Notes: generated from the letters alone by a model not told the origin. A DNA stretch of 64,000 nt from Roseovarius sp. EL26 (GCF_900327775.1 NZ_OUMZ01000007.1:1785606-1849605); one strand, 5' to 3'. Positions 29,172 through 36,532 are shown, numbered from the stretch's first letter. Program-made: numbers and translations.

Positions 29172-29441
29172 TTACTTCAACTGGCTGTCCTTTGATCCAC
29201 GCCGATTGATACCACCGCGCGCCTTGAAAGTGGCGTCGCGTTCCTGCACGCAATCGATGCACAGTTTAACGCCGGGCAGAGCCTGACGGCGTGCTTCGGG
29301 GATTTCCTCTTCGCATTCGGCGCAATACTTCAGGCTTTCGCCAACAGGCCGCGCCTTCGCCTTCATCCGTGCCAGTTCGTCCGAGATTGATGCTTCAATC
29401 TGTTCGCTGACAGCCCCGTCGCGGGCCCACCCACCAGCCAT
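29172..29441 (-). CDS. DksA/TraR-type zinc-finger protein
   Basis: Small protein of 89 aa with the C4 zinc finger CAEC-x17-CIDC (Cys40, Cys43, Cys61, Cys64) of the DksA/TraR family, resembling YbiI rather than full-length DksA since the long coiled-coil N-terminus is missing. It may bind the secondary channel of RNA polymerase, but for short members this is unproven. Strong site AAGGAG before the ATG. Stands 14 bases after the DUF900 gene stop in the same direction, so possibly co-transcribed. Confidence 0.85.
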   Translation of the reverse strand: MAGGWARDGAVSEQIEASISDELARMKAKARPVGESLKYCAECEEEIPEARRQALPGVKLCIDCVQERDATFKARGGINRRGSKDSQLK

Positions 29442-29455
29442 GTTACCGCTCCTTC

Positions 29456-30505
29456 TCAGTTCAATGGGGCCTCAAGCGCCAGATACTGTGAAAACCCTTC
29501 CGTCCCCAGTTCCGCCTGCCGGCCAATACCTTGCAAGATCGAAATAGCCGCAGGGGAGCTGACCGGCACAGCATGATTACCCCCTTCACCCTCTTCCAAA
29601 GCAGTGAAGTCAATAATCGTAACGCCCAACCCTTCGACCTCTTCAGTACTGTTGAGCAACCCAAGTCTTGGCTTCTTGCCGGTCACAAGTGCCGCCAACC
29701 CCAAGGCCTTGTCATCTTGCGTTGTGAAAATGAAAAACGGTTGCGGAAGCTCGCCAATGGCCGCAGCCTGCCGTTTAAAAACGTCGATATCCAAATCCGG
29801 CGACATCAACACAACACCGCTGATCCGCGAAAGCAATCGTTGATCCCCACGCAATGCGGCTTGCCGCAAGGTCTCCATCGCTAGATGTGACCCAATCGAG
29901 TGCGCGAACAAAAACACCTTGTCATTTTTACCCTTGGTAAGGTTATTCAGCAGATCTTCCAAATCGTCCCGCGCAAACATCACACTGTCTCGGTCATAGA
30001 TATACCCTTTGGCGCTGCCTGCGGATTGCCACGAAAACAGAACCATCGGGTCTTTGCCTTCAAAATCATGTTTGATCTGTGCAGACCTAAACATCGCCTC
30101 CGAAAGCGTATTGTTGTATCCATGTACAAACACGATGCTTTCGTGATTTGGCGCGCTTTTCATCACCTGTGATCGAAAATCACCCGCCGTCTCGTAGACT
30201 CGCGTGGCAGTCACAACAAAATGCTCGTCCGCATTTGCCTCCCCCTTATGCACCTCAATATGTCCCGGCGTATGCGTTGGTGGGATCGACACGTCAGCCC
30301 GGAAATAGTTCAACCCAGCTGTTCGGCGCGCTCCAAAGGCGGGGCCTGTTTTATCCAAGGCTCGTCCGGTCGCGACATAGACCGGAGTAATCGTCGCGTT
30401 CGGCGATGGCGCGGCGCGCTGGGCATGATATCGCGGGCCGCAACTTGCCAAGCCCACGAACAGGCCGATCATAAATCCGCGTTTGGCAATCCTAAGAAAA
30501 AGCAT
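29456..30505 (-). CDS. DUF900 alpha/beta hydrolase lipoprotein
   Basis: Protein of 349 aa with a lipoprotein signal: VGLASCGPR with Cys22 as lipidation site. The rest is an alpha/beta hydrolase of the DUF900 group: IVFVHGYNNTLSEAMF (oxyanion region), LFSWQSAGSAKGY, then the nucleophile in LFAHSIGSHLAM (Ser203), DLDIDVF (candidate Asp) and a late GGNHAVPVS (candidate His). Expected to be anchored in the envelope, perhaps as an esterase or lipase. It lies after the rpoH terminator, so it probably has its own promoter. Confidence 0.85.
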   Translation of the reverse strand: MLFLRIAKRGFMIGLFVGLASCGPRYHAQRAAPSPNATITPVYVATGRALDKTGPAFGARRTAGLNYFRADVSIPPTHTPGHIEVHKGEANADEHFVVTATRVYETAGDFRSQVMKSAPNHESIVFVHGYNNTLSEAMFRSAQIKHDFEGKDPMVLFSWQSAGSAKGYIYDRDSVMFARDDLEDLLNNLTKGKNDKVFLFAHSIGSHLAMETLRQAALRGDQRLLSRISGVVLMSPDLDIDVFKRQAAAIGELPQPFFIFTTQDDKALGLAALVTGKKPRLGLLNSTEEVEGLGVTIIDFTALEEGEGGNHAVPVSSPAAISILQGIGRQAELGTEGFSQYLALEAPLN

Positions 30506-30530
30506 GTTTGCGTTACCGTAAATTTGAAAT

Positions 30531-30562
30531 CAAAAGCCTCCCTCCGGAGACGGAGAGAGGCT
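30531..30562 (-). terminator. intrinsic terminator of rpoH
   Basis: AGCCTCCCTCCG (30535-30546) pairs with CGGAGAGAGGCT (30551-30562) with one G-U; loop GAGA; on the minus strand followed by TTTTG. About 30 bases after the rpoH stop. Confidence 0.82.
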
Positions 30563-30590
30563 ACTGTGATTCTTTGGCAACGCCAAGCGG

Positions 30591-31487
30591 TCAGACGGCG
30601 CTTAGCATTCCTTTGTCTTGAGCCAGGCTGCGCATACGTTTTTGCAGTTTCTCAAAAGCACGCACCTCAATCTGGCGAATACGTTCACGGCTAACACCAT
30701 AAGATTCGCTTAGATCTTCAAGTGTGATGGTCTTATCACTCAACCTACGTTGGGTCAGAATATCGCGTTCGCGATCATTCAAAACGCTCATTGCATCGGC
30801 CAACAGCTCGCGCCGGGCTTCAAGTTCATCACGGGCTTCATAATCGCTGGCCTGATCGGCATCTTCGTCTTCCAGCCAATCCTGCCATTGCATCGTGCCT
30901 TCGCCCTCAGAACCAACCGTGGCATTCAATGAGGCATCCCCACCCGACATCCGCCGGTTCATCGAGATGACTTCATCCTCGGTCACGCCCAGATCATGCG
31001 CGATCCGCTTGACGTTCTCTGGGCGCAGGTCGCCCTCCTCCAACGCACCGATGCGCGACTTGGCTTTGCGCAGGTTGAAAAACAGCTTTTTCTGCGCCGA
31101 AGTTGTACCCAGCTTTACCATCGACCAGCTGCGCAGGACATATTCCTGAATGCTGGCGCGGATCCACCACATGGCATAGGTCGCCAGACGGAACCCCTTT
31201 TCCGGGTCAAACCGTTTGACCGCCTGCATCAAGCCCACATTCGCCTCAGAAATCACCTCGGCTTGCGGCAATCCATAGCCGCGATACCCCATGGCAATCT
31301 TGGCCGCCAAACGCAGGTGGCTGGTGACCATCTTATGCGCAGCCTGGCTGTCTTGCTCTTCAACCCAGCGCTTGGCCAGCATGTACTCTTCTTCTGGCTC
31401 TAGCAGCGGAAATTTACGGATTTCCTGCATATAGCGGTTCAAACCACCTTCAGGTGTTGGTGCAGGAAGATTTTTATAGTTACTCAA
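30591..31487 (-). CDS. rpoH: heat-shock sigma factor RpoH (sigma-32)
   Basis: Alternative sigma factor for heat-shock and, in Rhodobacteraceae, oxidative-stress genes. 298 aa. Seen: region 2 with YGLPQAEVISEANVGLMQAV and FDPEKGFRLATYAMWWIRAS, the RpoH box QKKLFFNLR (132-140) that separates it from other group 3 sigmas, and region 4.2 with YGVSRERIRQIEVRAFEKL. Translation begins at TTG (31485-31487 on the plus strand), with GGAGGG eight bases upstream; no ATG fits the family N-terminus. Rhodobacteraceae often have two rpoH genes; the second is not here. Confidence 0.95.
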   Translation of the reverse strand: MSNYKNLPAPTPEGGLNRYMQEIRKFPLLEPEEEYMLAKRWVEEQDSQAAHKMVTSHLRLAAKIAMGYRGYGLPQAEVISEANVGLMQAVKRFDPEKGFRLATYAMWWIRASIQEYVLRSWSMVKLGTTSAQKKLFFNLRKAKSRIGALEEGDLRPENVKRIAHDLGVTEDEVISMNRRMSGGDASLNATVGSEGEGTMQWQDWLEDEDADQASDYEARDELEARRELLADAMSVLNDRERDILTQRRLSDKTITLEDLSESYGVSRERIRQIEVRAFEKLQKRMRSLAQDKGMLSAV

Positions 31488-31523
31488 TGTTCTGTCCCTC
31501 CAATGTATATTGGCTTAACATTA

Positions 31524-31552
31524 TATTTAGGAACGGGTGGCGTTCATTTCAA
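31524..31552 (-). promoter_or_regulatory. putative rpoH promoter
   Basis: On the minus strand TTGAAA (plus 31547-31552) is followed after 17 bases by TAAATA (31524-31529), which runs into TATAAT. Predicted start about 30 bases before the TTG start codon. Confidence 0.5.
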
Positions 31553-31679
31553 GCCACTGAACCAATTCGTTTAATAAAATATGAATACGCCTATGGCGCA
31601 TTACGAGGTCTATGTCAGAGTTTACACGAAACCGTGCTAAATATTGCAGGTTTTCGCCAATTCCACCAACGATCGGCCA

Positions 31680-32705
31680 TCAGCCGCGCAGACACTCAAG
31701 CAGCTTTACCATATCATCAGGCAACTGCGCCTCAAAATGCATCTGCGCACCACTGACCGGATGATCAAACCCCAAGACCGCCGCATGCAGGGCCTGACGC
31801 GAGAACCCCGCCAACTGCGCCGCGGCATCGTCAGGTAAGGCCCGCGCCGAGATTTTGCGGCGACCACCATAGACCGGATCACCAATCAACCCATGGCCGA
31901 TATGCGCCATGTGAACCCTGATCTGATGCGTGCGCCCGGTTTCCAACCAACACTCAACCATAGACACTGCAGAGGGTTGCCCAAAACTTTCGATAACGCG
32001 GGTGCGGGTGATTGCGTGTTTTCCGCCCTCAAACAACACCGCTTGCCTCTGACGATCCGTCTTGTGCCGGCTGAGGTTTGTGGTGATGCGAATAATGCTT
32101 CCCGGCTCCACCCCAACGCCGCGCACACCACGCAGCCGTGGATGCGCCACATCCGGCATCCCATAGGCCAGCGCGTGATACTTACGTTCAATCGTATGTG
32201 CCGCAAACTGATCGGCCAGACCATGATGCGCCGCATCCGATTTGGCCACCACCAGCAAGCCGCTGGTGTCCTTGTCGATCCGGTGCACAACACCCGGGCG
32301 TTTGGCCCCGCCAACGCCTGAGAGGCTATCGCCGCAATGGTGCAATAGGGCATTCACCAAGGTCCCATCGGGGCTGCCGGGCGCAGGGTGCACCACCATG
32401 CCAGCCGGTTTGTTGACAACGATCAGATCGTCATCCTCGTAAACCACCTCAAGCGGAATATCTTGCGCGCTGATATGACTATCTCGCACCTCGGGCACTG
32501 TGATCTCAACCGAATCGCCCTCATTCACCCGTGCCTTGGGGTTAGAGGCAACCACACCGTTTACGGTAACCGCCCCATCACTCAGCAGCTTGGTCAGCCG
32601 GGTCCGCGAAAGCGATGCCGCCTCTGGCACATCCCGTGAAAGCGCCTTATCAAGACGCGCAGGCGGATCGGCAGCGATCTGAAACGAGAGAGGGGCATCG
32701 CCCAT
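31680..32705 (-). CDS. RluA/RluD-family 23S rRNA pseudouridine synthase
   Basis: Modifies uridines in 23S rRNA (RluD acts on helix 69). 341 aa, like RluD. Seen: N-terminal S4 domain (about 18-78; TRLTKLLSDGAVTVNG), catalytic motif HRIDKDTSG with Asp144, and the later RTHQIRVHMAHIGHGLIGD, the C-terminal signature of the family. The start codon overlaps the start codon of the DUF6476 gene on the opposite strand by two bases (CATG). I leave the symbol open because RluA- and RluC-type members look similar. Confidence 0.92.
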   Translation of the reverse strand: MGDAPLSFQIAADPPARLDKALSRDVPEAASLSRTRLTKLLSDGAVTVNGVVASNPKARVNEGDSVEITVPEVRDSHISAQDIPLEVVYEDDDLIVVNKPAGMVVHPAPGSPDGTLVNALLHHCGDSLSGVGGAKRPGVVHRIDKDTSGLLVVAKSDAAHHGLADQFAAHTIERKYHALAYGMPDVAHPRLRGVRGVGVEPGSIIRITTNLSRHKTDRQRQAVLFEGGKHAITRTRVIESFGQPSAVSMVECWLETGRTHQIRVHMAHIGHGLIGDPVYGGRRKISARALPDDAAAQLAGFSRQALHAAVLGFDHPVSGAQMHFEAQLPDDMVKLLECLRG

Positions 32706-33015
32706 GACGGATAATCCTGAATCTCAGCCGGTCGATCCGGCGATGGTGAAATATCTGCGCCTGCTGGTCACAATCCTGTCGGCGACAATGATTATCGGCT
32801 TCATAGTGATCACCGTCCTGTTTGTCATCCGCTTCTCTAACATTGGCACAACTGAGCTGCCCGAAACCATCACTTTACCAAATGGCAGCGAAGCCGCAGC
32901 CTTTACCCAAGGCGATGGCTGGTACGCCGTTGTGACAAAAGACAACCAGATCCTGATCTACAACCGTGTATCGGGACAGTTGCAGCAAACGATTCAAATC
33001 GAAGCCGGACAGTAA
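32704..33015 (+). CDS. DUF6476-type single-span membrane protein
   Basis: Protein of 103 aa: short N-terminus, one membrane helix (about 17-42; LLVTILSATMIIGFIVITVL) and a C-terminal extracytoplasmic part of about 60 residues with WYAVVTKDNQILIYNRVSGQ, which reads like a small beta-rich domain. Resembles DUF6476, a small family found in Rhodobacteraceae. Ribosome binding site GAGAGAGGGG lies inside rluD. Divergent from the pseudouridine synthase with overlapping start codons. Function unknown. Confidence 0.8.
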   Translation: MTDNPESQPVDPAMVKYLRLLVTILSATMIIGFIVITVLFVIRFSNIGTTELPETITLPNGSEAAAFTQGDGWYAVVTKDNQILIYNRVSGQLQQTIQIEAGQ

Positions 33016-33037
33016 AACATATTCTGATGTTTGGGAG

Positions 33038-33114
33038 TGGTACCACCTCCCCGGCTCGAACGGGGGACCTCCTGATCCACAATCAGGCGCTCTAACCTAC
33101 TGAGCTAAGGCGGC
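33038..33114 (-). tRNA. tRNA-His (anticodon GTG)
   Basis: 77 bases including the encoded CCA. Acceptor GCCGCCT pairs with AGGTGGT, the D-arm TAGCTCAGTAGGTTAGAGC, anticodon loop TTGTGGA (anticodon at plus 33078-33080) and T-arm GTTCGAGCC are all present. The base before G1 is T and the discriminator is A, so the usual G-1:C73 identity pair of tRNA-His is missing, a known alphaproteobacterial trait. Confidence 0.96.
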
Positions 33115-33262
33115 ACTGTCGGGCGATTTACCCGGCCTACGCACTGAATGCAATAGCGCAGGCATTCAATTTCGCAGGAAATTTGCCTCCAAGTCAATCC
33201 TGTGGCTGCTTGTAATTTTCAGGTAAAATGGCTACCAGCTCTTTATCAAGATGGAGACACCC

Positions 33263-33451
33263 ATGGGTATCAACAAAGAAAGCAATGTCGAAGCTAATCT
33301 GCAGATCGGGCCAACCGACCAAGGGATGATTCGTTTGTATATTGAGGCTCAGGGCATCGAAATCCCGATGGACTTTGATCCAGATGAAGCGCGTGAAATC
33401 GCCGACGAAATTCTCGCGGCCGTGGCCGCCGCTGAGGCGCGCAATTCATAA
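33263..33451 (+). CDS. small DUF6324-type protein
   Basis: Acidic soluble protein of 62 aa: MGINKESNVEANLQIGPTD, then MIRLYIEAQGIEIPMDFDPDEAREIADEIL. Matches a small family of unknown function in Rhodobacteraceae (DUF6324). GGAGA lies before the chosen ATG; an ATG four codons upstream is less likely. Its last six bases overlap the end of mmcB on the other strand. The final helix DEAREIADEILAAVAAAEA may form a coiled dimer. Confidence 0.8.
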   Translation: MGINKESNVEANLQIGPTDQGMIRLYIEAQGIEIPMDFDPDEAREIADEILAAVAAAEARNS

Positions 33452-33889
33452 CCGTGGATCACGGATTGCCTGCAGGCGCTGTGCGGCATAGCGAGCAAAC
33501 CGGCGTGTCAGGGCCGTCCGCCGAGCGGCAGGCAATTTAATCTCCAGCCCCATCCTGACAATCTCTGCTCCATAAGCATCGGCAATCATAAGCCCGGTAT
33601 TTTCAGGCAAAAGCTCGGCAGGGAATGAGGCATCCACTGCCCAAAAGTACCTGTCACACCAACCAAGATATCCTTCCCACTTGCTATCTGTCTGAAAATC
33701 GGCGCGCGACGATTTGCATTCCACCACCCAAATCTCGCCTTTCGGCCCCACCGCCATTACATCCACACGCCGGCCGCGTTCGGGCGTAAATTCCGTAACG
33801 CAAGCAAAGTCATACCCCAACAGGCCACGGCAAACACCGCGCGCCAACAACTGTCCAGGCTGTTCAACATTGGACCTGAGGTTCTTCAT
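33446..33889 (-). CDS. mmcB: MmcB-family DNA repair protein
   Basis: Protein of 147 aa with a PD-(D/E)xK nuclease-like core: RRVDVMAV (Asp43), WVVECKSS (Glu57, Lys59). It matches MmcB, an SOS-induced alphaproteobacterial family reported in Caulobacter to act in mutagenesis or repair together with the ImuB/DnaE2 pathway. Seen directly upstream is a perfect LexA box (33901-33915), 11 bases before the ATG, which fits SOS control. Start at ATG 33889; the GTG one codon upstream is possible. Tail-to-tail overlap with the DUF6324 gene. Confidence 0.88.
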   Translation of the reverse strand: MKNLRSNVEQPGQLLARGVCRGLLGYDFACVTEFTPERGRRVDVMAVGPKGEIWVVECKSSRADFQTDSKWEGYLGWCDRYFWAVDASFPAELLPENTGLMIADAYGAEIVRMGLEIKLPAARRTALTRRFARYAAQRLQAIRDPRL

Positions 33890-33900
33890 CACTCAATTAT

Positions 33901-33915
33901 GAACAAAACATGAAC
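33901..33915 (-). promoter_or_regulatory. LexA (SOS) box upstream of mmcB
   Basis: GAAC-N7-GAAC on the plus strand, which is GTTC-N7-GTTC on the mmcB strand, the alphaproteobacterial LexA site with the exact seven-base spacer. Ends 11 bases before the mmcB ATG. Confidence 0.75.
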
Positions 33916-33927
33916 GCACGCAACCCC

Positions 33928-33956
33928 TTGCCCCGCAACGCAACAGGCACTAGGTA
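33928..33956 (+). promoter_or_regulatory. putative promoter of the structured RNA
   Basis: TTGCCC (33928-33933), 17-base spacer, TAGGTA (33951-33956). The predicted start falls at 33962-33964, exactly where the closing stem of the structured RNA begins. Confidence 0.5.
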
Positions 33957-33961
33957 AAGCC

Positions 33962-34130
33962 GGTGGCGGGTGCTGCCCTTCTCGTCTACGGTTGCATTCC
34001 GGTGGCCTTAAGCAATTCCGAGGGAGCTGGCTCTGTCCGGGCCCTGGTTCGGTTACCCGGCGCCCACCTGTATATACAGGTCCTCGGGAATGAGATAACC
34101 AAACGGCTGCGTGCGGGCCCGCCACACCAA
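33962..34130 (+). ncRNA. ssrS: structured RNA, probably 6S RNA
   Basis: About 168 bases with no convincing reading frame but a long rod-like fold. The ends pair: GGTGGCGGG (33962-33970) with CCCGCCACACC (34118-34128). Inside, TTCCGAGGGA pairs imperfectly with TCCTCGGGAA, the top TCCGGGCC region closes on a CCCGG, and the 3' side carries the perfect small hairpin CCTGTATATACAGG (34067-34080). Length, closing stem, central open region and 3'-side mini-hairpin match 6S RNA, which sequesters housekeeping RNA polymerase. I cannot confirm by covariance; SRP RNA is excluded as its conserved loop is absent. Confidence 0.5.
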
Positions 34131-34357
34131 ATCCTCTTAACTTCAATTCAGGCCTCAGGGCCCATTTCATGACCAGTTTGAAATGGTGGCTTAGGCGTCA
34201 TTTTAACACAATGATTCTGCGCCCAATGAAAACGCAAAATAACCACATTTGAGCCCCACGAACTCCTTGATTGATGTGATTTCAGGAAACTATACCGCAA
34301 TCTGCACCTATTGTTGCAAAATAACACACAATAACCCCCACTCACCCCCCCGCAACC
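34131..34357. other. AT-rich intergenic stretch
   Basis: No gene seen between the structured RNA and the promoter of the glycine-repeat protein. It holds an inverted repeat CCATTTCA / TGAAATGG (about 34160-34186) that could terminate the RNA, though no T-run follows directly. Confidence 0.4.
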
Positions 34358-34386
34358 TTGCCAATTGTGGCGAATTTTATTTATAC
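34358..34386 (+). promoter_or_regulatory. putative promoter of the glycine-repeat gene
   Basis: TTGCCA (34358-34363), 17-base spacer, TTATAC (34381-34386), leaving a leader of about 70 bases before the ATG at 34466. Confidence 0.5.
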
Positions 34387-34465
34387 TTGAGGTGTTATCT
34401 GGGTAGAGAGTGACGGCGCCAAATAAACAGGCATGCGCCAATATACTGGTTAAATGGAGACCAAA

Positions 34466-35011
34466 ATGTATTATAAAACAACAAGCGGATTTTCCGGGAT
34501 GATCGGTGCATTTATGCTGAGCCTGGCCGCAGCCCCCGCAAACGCCGAAGTGGCGTGTACCGTCCAAACCGCAAAAAATGTCAGCGAAGTGACCGAACTT
34601 TGCGAATGCCAGACTGTTACAAAAGGGTTACTCCGCTACCTGCAACGCTCGCGCAATTTCGGCGATGTTGCATCAGCATTGTATGCGGAATGCCCAGCGC
34701 TGGCGACAGTGCTGGCGGATTTTGCACCCGCTGCAACGAGCGGCGGTCCCGGTGATCCAGGTGGCAGTGATGGTGGCAACGACGGCAATGGCGGTCCAAG
34801 CGGTGGCGGTCCAAGCGGTGACGGTCCAAGCGGTGACGGTCCAAGCGGTGACGGTCCCACTGGTGGCGGTGATCCGAATGATGGTGGCGGCGATCCGAAC
34901 GATGGTGGTGGCGATCCGAACGAAGGTGGCGGTGATCCGAACGAAGGTGGCGGTGATCCGAACGAAGGTGGGTCCACTGGTGGATCTGATGGATCTGGCA
35001 CTGCCAAATAA
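34466..35011 (+). CDS. exported protein with Gly/Pro/Asp/Asn tandem repeats
   Basis: Protein of 181 aa that I do not recognise. Signal peptide (about 1-27, ending ANA), a small cysteine-containing region (28-88; Cys31, Cys46, Cys48, Cys76), then a repeat tail: five GPSGG/D units (110-134) and five GGDPN[D/E]G-type units of seven residues (135-169), ending in Gly/Ser. The tail is encoded by 15- and 21-base tandem repeats. Strong GGAGA before the ATG; a perfect 15-base-pair terminator follows. The acidic DPN[D/E]GGG pattern recalls calcium-binding or elastic linkers, but that is inference. Confidence 0.75.
   Translation: MYYKTTSGFSGMIGAFMLSLAAAPANAEVACTVQTAKNVSEVTELCECQTVTKGLLRYLQRSRNFGDVASALYAECPALATVLADFAPAATSGGPGDPGGSDGGNDGNGGPSGGGPSGDGPSGDGPSGDGPTGGGDPNDGGGDPNDGGGDPNEGGGDPNEGGGDPNEGGSTGGSDGSGTAK
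34793..34972 (+). repeat. two adjoining in-frame tandem repeat arrays (15 and 21 bases)
   Basis: Five 15-base units (34793-34867, GGTCCAAGCGGTGAC-like) followed without a gap by five 21-base units (34868-34972, GGT/C GAT CCG AAC GAA/T GGT GGC-like). All units keep the reading frame; the differences are mostly third-position or Asp/Glu changes. Confidence 0.9.
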
Positions 35012-35031
35012 ATTTGAATATTATAAGACGG

Positions 35032-35067
35032 CTCAAAAGCTCTCACTCAAGTGTGAGAGCTTTTGAG
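35032..35067 (+). terminator. strong terminator of the glycine-repeat gene
   Basis: Perfect 15-base-pair stem CTCAAAAGCTCTCAC / GTGAGAGCTTTTGAG with a six-base loop, 20 bases after the stop codon. The stem is symmetric and may also serve the protease gene coming from the right. Confidence 0.85.
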
Positions 35068-35114
35068 TATTTAGCATTCAACACTGATCAGAGTGCTCTC
35101 AGCCTTTAGTCAAA

Positions 35115-35693
35115 TCAGCCTAAGAACACGCCGACCCATTGTTTGGGATTCTGCGGGTTTTGCATTTGTACGAAAAAGTAATTTGTCTCTTTCCAAAGAA
35201 GAACCCGATTGGTGAGATTGTCCAAAACATAATCACCTTGTTCCGTCCGGATTACCAGAACTGCGTGCGGCCCTAGTTTTTTATGAACCACGGTTGCGAT
35301 CAGCAATTCCTCCGGGGCATATCCCATCTGCACAAGTTTCAATTTTTTTGCCAAAGCGTAGTCTTCACAGTCCCCGCCCGTGCGCGTCGGCAAGGCCCAG
35401 ACATCTTTGGTACGATATTGTCTTTGATCCGGAACGCTCCGCACAGATTGATTGATCCGCCGGTTAATCTTCTGAACCGCGGGGATTTGAAGAGAACTGA
35501 TTTTCGCACCACCTGAAGAGGTTGCGCAGGCCCATGCATAACGTGAACATAGCTCGACAGCACCTGATGGTGCTGCCATCTGACGTTTAGGTTGAATGCG
35601 GTTAGATGTATCTGCATTAACCGATTGGGTCGCAAACAACATTGGAACAATCGCACAGGCCGTAATTCTGACTGCAGCTTTTACAAAACGCAT
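35115..35693 (-). CDS. transglutaminase-like cysteine peptidase (BTLCP)
   Basis: Predicted periplasmic cysteine protease of 192 aa. Signal peptide about 1-27 (ending SVNA), then a papain-like core with the complete triad: Cys109 in GGDCEDYAL, His143 in LGPHAVLVI and Asp158 in YVLDNL. Family relatives (LapG type) cleave large surface adhesins near their N-terminus under c-di-GMP control, but BTLCP members without a LapD partner, as here, have no known target. Start chosen so that the signal peptide is N-terminal; an in-frame ATG 72 bases upstream exists. Confidence 0.85.
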   Translation of the reverse strand: MRFVKAAVRITACAIVPMLFATQSVNADTSNRIQPKRQMAAPSGAVELCSRYAWACATSSGGAKISSLQIPAVQKINRRINQSVRSVPDQRQYRTKDVWALPTRTGGDCEDYALAKKLKLVQMGYAPEELLIATVVHKKLGPHAVLVIRTEQGDYVLDNLTNRVLLWKETNYFFVQMQNPQNPKQWVGVFLG

Positions 35694-35795
35694 CGAGCTG
35701 CATATTACAGCAGTAAGCCGTGTTTCCTCGGCATTAGCCTCATTACTTTCAATCGCTATTGTCATCTCAACTTCCCGCCCAATTTGCAGATATCG

Positions 35796-35996
35796 TCACT
35801 GCAATGAACGTCGCGATTGTGGCGTCAGTTTGCCGAGAGTTGTGCAAATCAGTGACTGACAATATCTTTGTTGATAGGAATATCTGCCTGATACGATGGC
35901 CCCTCCAAGCACAAAAACACATACAAAACATAGCACTATGAAAACGGGCAGGACAACATTCGTCAATCCCGTCGGCTGAAAACCGCAAAGCCTCAT
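35796..35996 (-). CDS. possible small membrane protein
   Basis: Open frame of 66 codons with one strong hydrophobic segment, VVLPVFIVLCFVCVFVLGG (about 14-32), and a basic tail. No family recognised and no clear ribosome binding site. It occupies the 340-base gap upstream of the protease gene; another frame on the same strand is also open. Reported because nothing else explains the stretch. Confidence 0.25.
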   Translation of the reverse strand: MRLCGFQPTGLTNVVLPVFIVLCFVCVFVLGGAIVSGRYSYQQRYCQSLICTTLGKLTPQSRRSLQ

Positions 35997-36033
35997 TCAT
36001 AGCTTAGAAAGCTGTGTCCATTTTCAGATCGCG

Positions 36034-36369
36034 TTATTGAGACTTCCAGAACGGGCGCGCCTTGTTTTCCTCAACGCGCACCGGGATCGGGACAGGATCG
36101 CACCGCATCACATGTTGACGCAAACCGCCGCGCGGCTCGTCATCGTCATCATCTTTCATCCGCATCACTGCAATCGCGAACTGAACTCCTGCAAAAACAA
36201 TGCCATTGGCAATCCACAAGATCAAAAGCGCCAACCAACCCTTGTCTGAAGTGCTAATCAAATGCCACAGATTTGCGATATTAAACCACAGCAACATACC
36301 TACAAACACCGCCGCCAGACCAAAGCCGATGGCGACATTGATGATGTAAAGGCGGATGAGTTTTGGCAT
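36034..36369 (-). CDS. small two-span membrane protein
   Basis: Protein of 111 aa with two hydrophobic segments (about 7-32, IINVAIGFGLAAVFVGMLLW, and 43-67, WLALLILWIANGIVFAGVQF), then an acidic run MKDDDDDEPRGG and a C-terminal basic part. Resembles conserved hypothetical Rhodobacteraceae proteins without assigned role. Start at ATG 36369, preceded by AGAAGAG; ten codons upstream another ATG is in frame. Confidence 0.65.
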   Translation of the reverse strand: MPKLIRLYIINVAIGFGLAAVFVGMLLWFNIANLWHLISTSDKGWLALLILWIANGIVFAGVQFAIAVMRMKDDDDDEPRGGLRQHVMRCDPVPIPVRVEENKARPFWKSQ

Positions 36370-36532
36370 TTGGCGACTCTTCTGCTGTGATACGGGCACA
36401 GTAGCAGAACAAAATCAGGTCTCAAGAAAATACCAAGGTGACGCAAGGTCACACCCTTTTGATAGCGAATTTCCGCCAAACAAGGCCTGCTCTGATATCC
36501 TATGATTGCGAACCATCAAAGGACCGCAGCCA

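Noticed and set aside
33000..33260. integration site at the tRNA-His 3' end
   Set aside because: No duplicated tRNA end, integrase or island-like genes within the window.
33962..34130. SRP 4.5S RNA or RNase P RNA
   Set aside because: The SRP loop with GGAAGGAAGCA is missing, and the length is far below RNase P RNA.
33889..34170. 93-codon minus-strand frame over the structured RNA
   Set aside because: Covers the LexA box, promoter and paired ends of the RNA; no protein character.
34793..34972. repeat array as a CRISPR
   Set aside because: Units are adjacent with no spacers, in frame, and code for a Gly-rich tail; no cas genes.
34617..35046. minus-strand frames with HRLDRH and PPSFGSP repeats
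   Set aside because: Mirror images of the glycine-repeat arrays; repetitive only because the sense strand is.
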